A stretch of DNA of 64,000 nucleotides from Mrakia gelida (GCA_024345305.1 BRON01000003.1:744001-808000); one strand, 5' to 3'; counted from the first letter of the stretch, positions 11,815 to 22,717 are shown. Notes: a model not told the origin generated them from the letters alone. A program made the numbers and translations.

Positions 11815-12788
11815 GTTGAGTTTGATTTGAGGTTTGGGGGGATGGTGGGTGTTGGAAGGAAGAAGAGGGAAGGAAGGGAGAGAGGGAAAGGGAGATGGGA
11901 GGACGGGTCACGAGAGCGCAAGGGTGCTGGGTCATCCTGTTTGAGACACAGGTTCTCCGCTGTCTTTCCTGGAGTAGTTTTTGATGAAGATTCCAAGGGT
12001 TGGAAGGGAGGAGCTTGTGAGGAGGGAGGAAGGAGCAGAGAGGGCAAGGGGGAAGAGGGAGGGGGAGAGGGAGGAGAGAGGCAGACGCGACGAGGAAGCT
12101 CACTGCTTTCGTGCGTCTCGAGCATCGGAGCAGTTGACTCCTTGAGAGAGTAGGAGGACGTAACTTCAACAGAGTGAAGCCTGGATCCAAAGCTGAAGAG
12201 GGAGACGACTGAACGAGGCGAGAGATTGAGAGAGGTTGAGATGCGACGCTCTGAGTCGTTCGTTCGACGCGATTGACTTTCTTACGCGGCTCCCAGCCGC
12301 ATCAACTCCCAGCCTGCATATCGGGACAATCAGCACGTCTTACGACACCTCCATTGCGTCCCTTTTCGGTCTCAGACCTCGAATAAGAGTCGCTCGAGGC
12401 TGCTCTTCGCGTCGAGACTCGTTCGTTTCGATTCCGTTGCCTCACCTCCCTTTGCGAGCTCTTTCTCGTCGATGTTTTCCTCGGACTCTTTCAAGACTCA
12501 GCCTTACCTCCCAGCCTGATTCCCTCACACATTTTATGCGAAGAAAATAAAACCTCTGCCCTCCCTCGAAACGCACGCCCCTCTCCCCTCTCCCCTTTCG
12601 CCCCGTCCCTCACGTTTTTCGTTTCTCCCTCCAAACCACGACCTTCCTTCAAGTTTTCAACCCTTCTTTTCTCCCTTTCCTTCCCCTATCCCCTTCCCAA
12701 TCGTCGCAGGTTCGACACATCCCCCTCCTCCCTCCCTTTCACCACTTTTTTTTACCCTCCCAAACCCACCTTCCCCTCCTCACTCAAG
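11815..12788. promoter_or_regulatory. Divergent intergenic region with CT-rich leader
   Basis: This region separates the minus-strand small mitochondrial gene from the plus-strand peptide precursor. From about 12550 to 12788 the plus strand is almost continuous C/T with short T runs, the usual leader composition before start codons in this genome. On the minus strand, CTGAC-like and GT donor motifs between 11900 and 12190 suggest a 5'-UTR intron of the small gene. No coding exon is supported. Confidence 0.4.
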
Positions 12789-14393
12789 ATGCTCTTCAAC
12801 CTCACCCCGGCGGTCGTTCTCGTTCTCTCTCTCCTTTCTCTCGGTGGTGTTGATGCTCGAACCGAGCGAGGCGTTGGAGGAAGGGTCGTCAGGAGGCAGG
12901 CTACGAACCAGATGCCTGCTGAGGTGAGTTGCGAAGGAGGGGAGGTGGGGGAGAGGTGGTTGTGAGGGCAGGGCGGAGGAGGGGAGGGGAGATGAAACGA
13001 GCGAGCGAGCTGACCTTTTCTGCGTTGTGGGTGAACAGATCGCTGTCAAGTCTGATGGGAATGGAATTCAGGCTTTTGATAGGGTGAGTGAACTGGCTCT
13101 GCATTCGTCCTGGGAGGAGGGGAGGGAGGAAGAGAGGAAGAGGAGGGAGAGGACGACCGGCGAGCGACGGGTTCAGTCAGGGACGGATTTGGCTTGAGAT
13201 GAGGGTCGATGCTGGGGCTGACTTGGTTTTGCTTTGGGACCGGGTCTGTTTTAGAGGGATTTTGAGGTAAAGGTGAGCTTTGCTTGGGCTGGTTGGTTGA
13301 GGTTCAAGGTGGAAGAGGGAGGGTGGTCGAGCGAGCGAACGACGACGACGCGAAAACGAGAGAGAGGAACGAGAGCTGACCTTCCTTCGAGATGTTCACT
13401 GTGATCTATATAGAGACAAGTTGCTGAGGAGGTGAGTTTCGGAGGGCCCAAGAGTCCAATTCGGGAGAGGTAGGGAAGGCAGAGCGAACGAGGAGCTGAC
13501 CCTCTGCTTTCTCGCGTCGCCTTCGTTTCACAGACTCCCGGCTACAACGACGGTACTGGGATCAAGCCCTTCAAGGTCAGCAACACCACGTCCTGTCGAT
13601 GAGATCAAAGAGTAGGAGAAACGATCGCTGACCTTGCTTTCGTTTCACGTTAACAGCGAAGCAACTCGACTCCCCTCCACCATGGCCAGTTCACCGCTCG
13701 ACAGCTCAGCGAGATCCCAGCTGAGGTGGGTCCACTTCTCTGCTCTCGGCTGGTCGACCATGACGCTGACTGACATTCGACTTTCTCTTCGACGAAACTC
13801 AGGCCGCTACCAAGTCCGAGAACGGTCAGATCGTCCCTTTCACCAACAAGGTGCGTTTGCTCTCTCCCTCGACTCGTTCGCTGGTCCTCTTTCCCACACG
13901 AGGTCGTTACCGAGCTCCCATAACTTACTCGTGTCCCTTCGATCCTCCGCATCGACTTTGTGGCCTCAGAGAAGCGTCTCGGCTCCCGTTCTTGCTGCTC
14001 GACAAGCCGTGAACGACATCCCCGCTGAGGCCGCTACCAAGTCTCTCAACGGACAGATCGTTCCCTTTGAGAAGGTTAGTCCCCTCTGATCCCTTCGATC
14101 TTCATATGCCTCCCTGTCGCTCGATCTCTGACCTTCCCGCTCGTTTCGCTCTCCGTCTTCTCCCTTTCAGCGACAAAACGACATCCCAGTCGCCGTCGAG
14201 GACGTCAACCTCGTTCCTGCCGAGGTAAGCCGCCCTGCCTCTTCCCTCCCCATCCCGTGTCGTGGCCCTTCCCCTGAGGGAAGGGCCACGCTCAGCTTCA
14301 GTTCTGACGCGTCGTTCCTTTCTCTTCCTGTCTCCCTCCCCACAGAAACCCACTAAGGGAGACGGCTTCGGAGGTGTCATCGAGCTTCTTTAG
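12789..14393 (+). CDS. Secreted Kex2-processed multi-peptide precursor, 193 aa
   Basis: Ten exons (12789-12923, 13039-13083, 13255-13272, 13414-13431, 13534-13575, 13657-13725, 13803-13850, 13970-14074, 14171-14224, 14346-14393) are all joined in phase 0. Residues 1-23 are a signal peptide (MLFNLTPAVVLVLSLLSLGG). Dibasic Kex2 sites follow: VVRR|Q, FDR-R|D, VK-R|Q, FK-R|S, NK-R|S and EK-R|Q. They would release about six peptides, three starting with Gln. Two peptides share IPAEAATKS.NGQIVPF; weaker copies are QMPAE/IAVKSDGNGIQAF, GYNDGTGIKPF and VPAE/KPTKGDGFGGVIE. At every internal dibasic site except the first, the intron falls exactly between the two basic residues; the other introns fall after PAE or AEE. 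This fits the class of fungal Kex2-processed repeat proteins (KEPs). No Cys cluster, no CaaX pheromone motif and no known toxin motif is seen. Peptide function is unknown. Confidence 0.85.
14261..14290. repeat. Perfect 13-bp hairpin in last intron of the peptide precursor
   Basis: CGTGGCCCTTCCC (14261-14273), a 4-nt loop CTGA, and the exact reverse complement GGGAAGGGCCACG (14278-14290). It lies between the GTAAGC donor at 14225 and the CTGAC branch site near 14305, so it would fold in the pre-mRNA without touching splice signals. Confidence 0.9.
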
Positions 14394-14893
14394 ACCTTTT
14401 AGCTCTTCTCCTTCTGGTTTCCTCGTTTTCTCTCCTGGACTGAAGTAATGGTGGTGAGGTCGAGGAGGGATGGACTCGTTCGTTTTTCGTTCCTTTGATA
14501 GGCTTAAACGGACGATATTTCCCCTCAACGCTCGAGTCACGACTAGATAGAACGCAAGGAAACGTCCTGCCGATCTTCAGTCAACTCTGAAAAAAAGGCA
14601 AAGGAGAAAGGTCGAACGGCTGGAGAAGCTCACCTCTCCCGCTCAACGACGACCACCTCCGCCTCCTCCCTCTCTCCCCTCCTTCTCTCCACTCTTCTTC
14701 TCGAGCAGAACTCTCCTCTAGAGCTCTTCCAGAGCCTTGCCAACCCTTCTCACACGGCCAACTCCGTGAGTTCTTCCCTCTCGCCCTCTGGCTCTCCCAG
14801 ATCTCGACGAAACAAAAACTTGGGAAGAGAGAAGCTCACCTTTACTCCCCTTCCTTCTTAGCTCGGTCGCATTCCTCTCTCCCCCCAACTCGG
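14394..14893. other. Intergenic stretch before the deaminase gene
   Basis: It holds the 3' end of the peptide precursor and the leader of the deaminase gene. Splice-like signals around 14700-14770 (CAG acceptor, then TCC|GTGAGT donor) and an acceptor near 14862 suggest a 5'-UTR or N-terminal exon of the next gene. A frame open across this exon would add about 28 residues before MNKAHASFF, but no homology supports it. Confidence 0.35.
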
Positions 14894-16017
14894 ATGAACA
14901 AGGCTCATGCTTCGTTCTTCAGTGCTTGCTACGAGGCCTCGAAGGGCTCCAAGATGTCGTATCGGCTTGGAGCTGTAGTGGTGAAGAACAGTCGGATAAT
15001 CGGGAAGGGAAGGAACTCAGTCATTCGGTGAGTGAGCTCGTTTCTTCCTTCGTTCCCTTTCGCTCTTGCGTCGAGAGGAGAAAAACTCCGTCAAGGCCTT
15101 TGCATTAGGAGGGAAGGTGATCGGAGCTGAGCTGGTATCTATGTGGGTCGGGCGAGGGAGGGCAAGAAGGGGCAAGGGGAGGAGCGAGCTCGACGAAAGG
15201 TCGAGCTCACCTTTTTTTTTTCCTTCTTCCACGGCCGTCTCTCGTGGGAGTTTTTCAGAGCTTTCTCGATGCTGGATCTCGAGAGGAAACCTCGATATAC
15301 CATTTCCGCTCTTCGATGTTCTCGCCTTGTCCCAGTAAAGCCAGAACTGACCCTTTTTCCATCTTCTCACCTCCCCTCCTCCTCCTTTCGTCTTCCCTCA
15401 GCCCACCCCCCTTCACCGACGCCCTCTTCCCCCCCGAAAAAGGTCGAGCCTTCCTCACCACCTCCCTCCACGCCGAAGCAGCAGCCATCCGATCCTGTCT
15501 CCCCCACACGCATCGTCCCTCCCTCTCCAACCTCCCTCCTTACTCCCTCCCCCCCTCCACCCTCCTCGACACCTCCCCTCTAACCTCCTCCCGCCCCTTA
15601 TCAACCTACTCCTCCCACTTCTCCAAACGAACACCCAAACACCCCCGTCACCACGCCTCTTCCACGCCGCCCTTACAGGGGACAAGTTTGTACGTCGGGA
15701 GGTACAACAACTTGGATCGAGCAATGACGGCCAAACCGTGTTGGAGGTGTCTGCAGATGATGAAGGAGGTCGGGGTGAAGAAGGTGTTTTGGACTCAGGG
15801 TCCGGAGGTGGAGGATGGGAAGTTGTTTGGGGAGGCGAAGGTGGAGGATATGTGGGAGGAGTTCATGGAGGAGGAAGGGAATCTGGTGGATAGCGAGTGG
15901 TTGACGATGGTCGAGAGGGGGTTGGTTCAGAGGGTGAGGGAGTTTGCTGAGAAGGATGGAGGTGGTGGGGATCGGTGTTGTGGGTCTGTTGGTGGGGGAG
16001 GGAACTCTAGGAGTTAA
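14894..16017 (+). CDS. Cytidine/deoxycytidylate deaminase-fold protein
   Basis: Two exons (14894-15027, 15402-16017). The first reads MNKAHASFFSACYEASKGSK and YRLGAVVVKNSRIIGKGRNS, the opening strands of the cytidine-deaminase fold. The second contains LHAEAAAIRSC (zinc-binding His and catalytic Glu) and, after an unusually long Ser/Pro-rich insertion of about 80 residues, KPCWRCLQMMKEVGVKKVFW, the PC..C zinc motif. A C-terminal Glu-rich and Gly-rich tail follows. Zinc-dependent deamination of a nucleoside, nucleotide or pteridine-like base is expected, but the substrate cannot be told from sequence. The 374-nt intron might hide one more small exon. Confidence 0.75.
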
Positions 16018-16720
16018 GGACAGCTGGGGTTAGTGGTCGCTGAGCGCGTTCTTTTCCTCGGTGAGGTTCGAAGGTCGGCGACGCGTCTCGACCCTTGTTT
16101 TTTCGGACGCACGAAGGAGGTGAGCTGCTTTCCTCTCCATCTTCCGCTACCTTCCTCCTCTCTCCAAAACTGACCTCTCGTCCCTCTTTCCTCGGCTCTC
16201 TCCCTTCCCTTCAGCTCGCCCACCTCGCGACGTCCATCATCTCCCGTCCCGCTCTCCTCGTCACTTCAACCCACCCACCCACCATCCCTCCCTGCATCGC
16301 TCCTTATTTCTACACCTCATCTCAGCTCCACTTGCATCACCACTCTCCTCTCACCTAGACATAACGACTGAAACGAACCCCCAAATCACAAAACTCAAGG
16401 AGGAAAAGGCAGCCCTTCTCCTCGACTCGACCCACCCAACCACTCCGCTCTCTTGCCCTTTGCATACTCGATCTAGATAGCCATCTCGATACATCTTGCT
16501 TGCTTGCTCCTCGTACATCACTTGCAAAAGCGCAAGAAACATCTATCTATCTATCTATCTAGATCCGAAGTCCCAAAAACGGAAAACGAAAACGGAACCC
16601 CAGTCCGCCTCGACTCGACGAACCCAGCTCCGGTCCCCTCCCTTCCTTCCCAACCCCACTTTTCTACACACAAGATCAACTTCAAAAGAACTCGAACCCG
16701 ACGCCACGATGAGCGGATAC
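16018..16720. other. Convergent 3' region with TCTA microsatellite
   Basis: The deaminase (+) and cytochrome b5 reductase (-) genes end toward each other here. The stretch includes five tandem ATCT/CTAT units near 16541-16563 and several C/T-rich tracts. No gene is supported; a plus-strand frame ending EDEDL at 16741 overlaps the reductase stop and is a shadow. Confidence 0.5.
16541..16563. repeat. ATCT tetranucleotide microsatellite
   Basis: About five and a half tandem copies of ATCT, followed by AGATC. It lies between two convergent genes. Confidence 0.85.
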
Positions 16721-19141
16721 TTAGAAGACGAAGACCTGTGACGAACGATCGCAGGAGGTCAGCGAACACGAAAACGCGTTGCGCGAAGCAGAGTAGCAGT
16801 GAGTAAAGAGGACTTGAGAGACGCACCTTATCATCCAACTTGGACAACAGCCTAGCGGCGGGGTATCCGAGGTCGGCGAGGTGGACCCTAGAAAAACGCG
16901 CAAAAACGAAAGCGAAAGTCAGCGTTCCGTCTCTGCCCACTTCACCGCCCGCCCCCCCCCCCCCCCCCCCCCTCCCAACCCTCCCAACCCACCACTCCCT
17001 TCCCCAACCGCCCCCCCCAACAAAAACCCGCCCACCCCCCACCCCCCCAACCCCAACGCGTGTGTGACCACACTCACTTCATAGCAGTAAGCATAGGAGG
17101 AGGCCCGCAAAGCAAGACCTTGGAGTTCTCGTGCTCGAGGGCCTTGGAGAGTTTCTCGTCGATGAGCTCCTTGGAGATGAAGCCGGTGGCTCCGTCCCAG
17201 ACGGCAGGGGGGTTGTTGAGGACGTGGTGGACTTGGAGACGACCTTTGGACTGTTGAGCGAGCGCGAGCGAGCCGGGGGAGTGAAGCGAGCCGGAGGTGG
17301 GTGCGGTTGGGGGATTGGGGGGAGGGGAGGGGAGGGAGGAAGAGGGAAAAGACAGGGTCAGGACGCGAAGAGGAGGGAAGGCAGGGGAAAGGAGGAACGA
17401 GAAACTAACAGCAACGACCTGAGCTTGGAGAGCGTCTCGGAGAACTGGAGTGGGAAGGGCGGAGGGAAGAAGGACGCGTCAGTTTTCGAGTCGAGTCGAG
17501 CGAACGCAGATCGAACGACGGGAGCGTACGCACGGATATCGTTCTCGTTGACGTTAGCGTAGAGCAGGGTCATGGTAGTCTCGTCGGACTCGTCCTTGAG
17601 AGCGGCACTGCAGCAACGAGAGGGAAGAGCGAAGGTAGGTGTGGTTTTCGAAAGTCAGCTTCGCGTCTCGACAACGCTCAGAACTAACGGAACAAAGGAG
17701 GAGGAAGGACGACACGCACGTGATGATCTGGAGCATGGGGGTAATTCCGGTTCCTCCAGCGATCATGGAAAGGTGAGGAGCGAGGGTAGGACTGAAGACG
17801 AGGGGAAGGGAGAAAGTGGTGAGCTTCGCGAGAGGAAAGGCGATGGAAGAGAGAGATCCGACGACTCACGTGTAGATGAAGTTTCCCTTAGGTCCCTTGA
17901 CCTTGACCTTGTCTCCGATCTTGACTGTTCGCGAGAAGGATCAAAACGAGAAAGAAGGAGAACAAGGAAACACGACGCGAGTGAGCTCGTCGCGTTCTCT
18001 TCCAAGACGAAACTCTTCCGCCCTCCCAATCCTCCCCTTGAGCAACCAAAGATAGAGCGAGAGAGAGAGTCCACTCACGTCCCTGCAAGTACTTGGAGAT
18101 GTTCCCCTTCTCGTAAGTCTTGACAACGAGATCGAAGTGTCCACGGTCGTCGTCTCCCGAGGTGGGAGTGTAAGATCGAGTGATGACCTTCTCTCCGATC
18201 GTAGCCTGGATCTGGATGTGTTGTCCGATGGGGAGTCCGAGGATGGCCGTAGGGGAGTAGAGGGAGAATCGGTAGCTGTCGTTCGTTCGCAATCAATCAA
18301 GAAAGAAGGAGGGTTGAGTGAGCTCGAGGGGTTGAGCGAAGGAGGGCTGAGCTCGTCGGAGAGGAAAAGGAGAAGGACTCACAGAGCAGTGTTGTGAGAG
18401 ATAATGATCTTCTCAGCGAGAGGGAAGTAGTGCCAAGTGGTTCCGTCGAGGAGAACCTGGTTGGGCTCTGCGAAAAAGCGAAGAAGAAGGTCAGTTTGAG
18501 CTTGATCTTCTTTTTGGGAAACGCAAGGAAACGATGGCCGAGCTGATGGATGGTACGAGCTCGGACGGACCGTCGTTCGAGCTTGGATGTCAAGCAACGA
18601 GACGAACGAACGACCAGATCACTCTGGAACTCATGCGAGCCCAGAAGTCGCCAGCGAGAAGGCGGGGAAGCGGAAGGGGAGGGGGGGGGGGGGGGGGGGG
18701 GATGGGAACCAGCGTGGGAGGGAGAGCACACGTCCCCTCGAGGCCTTCTCGGCCTCCTCCCTCTCGAGGAGTCTGCGAACGGAAGGGAGACGGAACGAAT
18801 GTTCTCTCCCTTCGTGTTTCAGCTACTGCGAGAGGCTCGAAGGATGCAGGATGATGGCTAGAATGTGCGGGAGGATCGGGCTGGAATGGGACGATTGAGC
18901 TCTTCCTCCCTTCCTCCCCAACCGTTCCTTCCGAACTCCCTGACACCTGCATCTTCAACCCTTTCACCCAAAACAAGCTCAGACTCGACAGAAGGAAGGT
19001 GTATGTGTACTCACTCTCAGCGTTCAACCAGTTGAACAAGTAGAGACCTCCTACGGAGAAGGTCATTCCGACGAGAAGCGAGAGGATGGTAGGGACGTGG
19101 CCAGCGAGCAAATCCGTCTTGATCTGTTCAAAAGAGCTCAT
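16721..19141 (-). CDS. CBR1: NADH-cytochrome b5 reductase
   Basis: This FAD enzyme moves electrons from NADH to cytochrome b5 for sterol and fatty-acid modification. Ten exons join cleanly. Residues about 15-40 form a membrane anchor ([19 protein letters not shown]). Then come [30 protein letters not shown] and the FAD motif [13 protein letters not shown], then GNISKYL and GPKGNFIYT. The NADH domain shows [12 protein letters not shown] and [13 protein letters not shown], and the end KLDDKVFVF matches the usual C-terminus. The last exon encodes only VFVF and the stop. Introns carry a C21/G21 run at 16952-16972 and a G21 run at 18681-18701. A spliced small ORF ends 24 nt before the start codon. 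All family landmarks are present. Confidence 0.95.
16952..16972. repeat. C21 homopolymer in a CBR1 intron
   Basis: Twenty-one consecutive C on the plus strand, so poly-G in the CBR1 transcript, within its eighth intron and flanked by further C-rich sequence to about 17055. Confidence 0.9.
18681..18701. repeat. G21 homopolymer in CBR1 intron 1
   Basis: Twenty-one consecutive G on the plus strand, poly-C in the CBR1 transcript, in the first intron and far from its branch site. Confidence 0.9.
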
Positions 19142-19165
19142 AGTTGTCGTAGAGTTGGTGGTGGT

Positions 19166-19428
19166 TTAGAGTTCTTTGAGAGGGGGAAGGGTGGACTTGA
19201 AGTATTCGACGGCGAGGGGGAAGATGTAGAGGTGGAAGAAGGCGATCAACGAGACGGAGGTGCTGGGAGGGGAAAGAAAGAAAGAACGGGGAAGGGAAGG
19301 AGGTCGGTTCAGTGATGGCTTTGTAGCAGCACGATCAGCAGCTTTGTGGGAGTTAAGATAGAGGGATGGAGAGAGAGAGCTTACGCGGCAAAAACGAAGA
19401 GGAAGAGGAACTGATGGGAACTTGGCAT
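19166..19428 (-). CDS. Spliced 46-codon hydrophobic ORF directly upstream of CBR1
   Basis: Two exons (19385-19428 and 19166-19262) with a consensus GTAAGC donor, a CTTAAC-like branch and a CCCAG acceptor give 46 residues. The product is hydrophobic: MPSSHQFLFLFVFAATSVSL, then IAFFHLYIFPLAVEYFKS and PPLKEL. It looks like one or two membrane-spanning segments. The stop lies 24 nt before the CBR1 start codon on the same strand, too close for a separate promoter and terminator. It is therefore either a spliced upstream ORF or the first cistron of a two-protein mRNA. I do not recognise the sequence. Both halves being hydrophobic in one spliced frame favours a real peptide. Confidence 0.5.
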
Positions 19429-19930
19429 CGACGTTGGAAGGTCGAACCGAAACGAAACGAAAAGGAGGAGCTGGCACGGACGAACCGGAGGTGAGCGAGC
19501 GAAGAAAGGGTCGTCAGGAAGGTAAGATTTTCACGAGCTGGTCTCAAGGATTTGCAAGATGGAGAGGAAATCATCAGCTTCTTCATCACAAAGGACCCAA
19601 AAGCTTCAAAAGAAGAAGAGGCGAGAAAGAGAGGACTCATTCACCGTTGAGCTCGAGAGACGCGTCGCGACTTCTTCCGCGTCTGATCTTTCGCGTTTTT
19701 CAAAGTCGACGAGGCTCTCATCTCGCTATGCGAACATGCTGCCTACTCAGCAGCTTATCAGCAGCCTAGCAGAACTCGCTGTGCCGCAGTATCGTTGTAG
19801 ACCGAGCTCAACAAAACAGCTCGCGACTCCCGTTTACCTCGTTCCTCTCGCTCTGCTTTGCTCTGCTCTCTCTCTTTGAATCTCATACATAACCAGAACC
19901 CGCGCTTGGTAGAGCTTCAGACTCTATCGT
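19429..19930. promoter_or_regulatory. Probable promoter and leader of the small ORF/CBR1 unit
   Basis: It lies between the small ORF and the stop of the ACSF3-like gene, which is on the same strand. It includes one GACGCGTC palindrome at 19659. No exon is supported. Confidence 0.35.
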
Positions 19931-22717
19931 TTAGGCCGAAGCAACCTCCTCAGGGAAAGCGATCTTGAGCAGCTCCTTCTTGTTGACCTGATCAACGAAA
20001 CGAAACACAACGAGAAACGAAAGCACGCGCGTCAGTTTCGACGCTCGAAGATCGAAGCCTATCCCCAAAAGCTGCGAAGCCCGACTCACCTTCCCCATCT
20101 GGTTCCTAGGAATCGCATCCTCGTAGATCTTGACGAACTGAGGAAGCTTCCAAGGAGCAAGCTGTGCGAAAGAACGAAGTTGAGGTCCGCGTCAGTTTTG
20201 CTTTGGTTTCGTCCTCTCCCTCCCACCCTCCCACCCTCCCTCCCACCCTCCCCCCTCCGCCCCCGAACGCTCGCTTCGCTTCGCTCGCAAACTCACCTCA
20301 TCCCTCAACAACCCCCTCAACTCCTTCACACTCATCTTCCCCTTTCCCTCCTCCCCTTCGAACTCCTTGTCGAGAACGATCACAGCTCCGACGGCTTGTC
20401 CCCACGCGGCCGAGGGCACTCCTACGACCGCACAGTCCAAGATGGGTCGGTTGGGGAGGGAGAGGAGAGAGAGTTCGAGGGCTAGGGCGGAGATTTTCTC
20501 GCCTCCGGACTGGGAGGGAGCGACGGGTGGGGGGAGTGGGGGGGGGGGGGGGGGGGGGTCAGTGGAAAGGACACGAAGCTGAGCGTGTTTGGACTCACCT
20601 TGATGATATCGACAGAGTTTCGACCGAGGATCTTGAACCCTCCTTGTTCGGGAGTTTCTCGTTGGGCGATGTCTCCGGTCTGCACCATCAAACACACAAG
20701 GTGGGGCAGGGGATCAGCGACGAACACGAGCCAGGGAGTGAAAAAGAGACGCGAAGGCCGACAGCAACTGACCTTGAACCACCTCTCCCCCGTCTTCTCA
20801 TCGATCACAAACTCCTTAGCAGTGATAGCCTCGTCGTCCCAGTATCCTTTGAAGATGTTCGTTCCCTTGACCTGAACCTCTCCGGGCGTCTCGAAGAGGT
20901 CGGTGACCTCCTCGCCTGACTCGTCGAGGAGTCGGACTTGGACTCCTGGCATTGGGTGGCCGACGTGGCCCTGGGAGAGAAGAGGGAGAAGGAAGTCAGA
21001 AAGGGGAAAGGAGGAGCGAGGGGAAGGAGATAGATTAAGAGCGAGAGAGAGGGAGAAGAAGGCGAAACTCACGTCAACACGCGACGAATGGTCGAGTCCG
21101 CACGAGATGATCATGCCCGTTTCGGTCATTCCGTACCTGTAGAGACGAAGAGATAGAGAGCAAGGATATACATTCAGCCGCTATCGTGAGAAGCGTCGAG
21201 GTTGAGAAAGGAAACGAACCTCTCGAGCAGAACTCCTCCTCCAATTGCAGCCCACCTCTTCTTGATCTCAGCAGGAAGCGAAGCACTCCCGCTGACCATC
21301 AACCTCAGCTTGCTCAGCGCCGCCTTGGCCGCCTCTTGTTTCGAAGGGTCGAACGAGGCTTGGATGTCGAGGAGACGAGAGTAGATCTGCAAGCAAAGAA
21401 CGACGCGCGAAGTTAGTTTGTGTTTGTCTCGACATCGAGAGCGAGAGCAAGAGGACGAACGGTTGGGACGGCCATGAAGAGGGAGAGAGGAGGTTGGGTG
21501 GTCGAGAGGAATCGAGCCCAGATCTGAAAAGGAACAGTACAAAGAGCTCAGTCGACGACTTCAATCGAAGGCGATCAGAAAACGACGACTCACGTCAGGA
21601 GCTGAGAATTTGGGCATGAACTCGCAAGTAGCTCCGTTGTAGAGAGCAGTGAGGAGTACGTTCACGACTCCGTGGATATGATGCATAGGAAGCTGGGCAG
21701 AACGAAAGGTCAAAGGTCAGCTCGACGCGTCCTATTCGAGGAGCAGAAACCGAACTCACGACGTGCAAGATCCTATCCTTCGACGACCAGTCCCATACCT
21801 CCGACATCGAGGCAGCTTGACTGGCGAGGGCAGCGTGAGTCATAGGCACTCCTTTGGGCTGACCGGTCGACCCAGAAGTGAAGAGCATGAACGCGTTTCG
21901 GTTGAGGTCGAAAGGTTCTGAAGAGATGGTTGGGAGGGGAGAGGAGGTGGAGGAGGGAGGGAATTCGAGAGGGATGGGGATGAGGGTTTTGACTCTGAGG
22001 AAACGAGAGATGAAATTGAGTTGTCAGGCTTTGCGGAAAGAAGACAAGGGCGAGAAAGAGGGAGAGAGCGAACGAACCCCGTAGAAGCGGCGAGCTCGTC
22101 TCCTCGAGCAGCGAGGGTCTCGCAAACGATGATTCGATCGGCTTGAGATTTTCGAACGATGTGCTCCATCTCTGGGAGAGGAAGAGTGTGCAGGACTGGG
22201 ACAAAGAGACCTCCCGAAGCCTGTTTCGAAGCGAAAAGACGGCACGGAGGAGGAGAAGAGGGAGCGATGATGAGCTCGACTCTTTTTTGGGAGAGCGACG
22301 ATGAGGAGGAGTTGAGGGATGACGAACCCAAGTCGCCCACTGTGCTACGACCCAGGAGTATCCGTTCGGTACAAGGCCAATAACTCGAGCCGAATTGATG
22401 TCGCTGTGAAGAGAAAAAGAGGAGAAAGGGTCAGCGAGCTGAAGGGGGGAAAGAAAGAGGGACCTCCGATGGGCTCGTTGTTCTTCCTTCCCCTTCCTGC
22501 CACGAACATCTTCACAACCCCAAACTTCGAAGGAGAGAGGAAGAGATACGGACCTTTCTCCCGCTCCTACTTTGTCGAGGAACGAGGCCACATCGCGCAA
22601 GAGATCGGCGTAGGTGTGCTGCAGCCCCGTTCGAAGGTCGACGACGGCGAGCTGCTCTGGAGAGGCTTTGGCGGTTGCCAAAGCGCGTCCGAAGAAGGGG
22701 ATCTGAGGGAGGGACAT
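19931..22717 (-). CDS. Acyl-CoA synthetase, ACSF3/malonyl-CoA synthetase type
   Basis: A member of the AMP-forming synthetase (ANL) family. The N-terminus MSLPQIPFFGRALATAKASP is followed by about 14 exons. Core A3 reads MLFTSGSTGQPKGVPMTH. Then come LPMHHIHGVVNVLL and RLMVSGSASLPAEIKKRW. A5 is ERYGMTETGM, then GHVGHPMPGVQVRL and A7 KTGDIAQRE. A8 is LGRNSVDIIKSGGEKISALA and A10 IPRNQMGKVNKKEL. SVDIIK with GG.K.SALE and YGMTE.GM are typical of the ACSF3/AAE13 branch, which makes malonyl-CoA from malonate, often in mitochondria. No clear mitochondrial presequence is seen, so cytosolic or peroxisomal location is possible (C-terminus EEVASA). An intron carries a G21 run at 20538-20558. Confidence 0.85.
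20538..20558. repeat. G21 homopolymer in an ACSF3-like gene intron
   Basis: Twenty-one consecutive G on the plus strand. In the transcript this is poly-C directly after a CTGAC branch site, so it forms part of the polypyrimidine tract. Confidence 0.9.

Noticed and set aside
12789..14393. Peptide precursor as a mating pheromone or a cyclic toxin precursor
   Set aside because: No CaaX or farnesylation motif and no repeated pheromone core as in rhodotorucine-type precursors; no Tyr/Trp-rich core or nearby modifying enzymes expected for ribosomal cyclic toxins.
16711..16743. Plus-strand ATG giving [10 protein letters not shown]
   Set aside because: It is the complement of the CBR1 last exon; ten codons and no splice extension.
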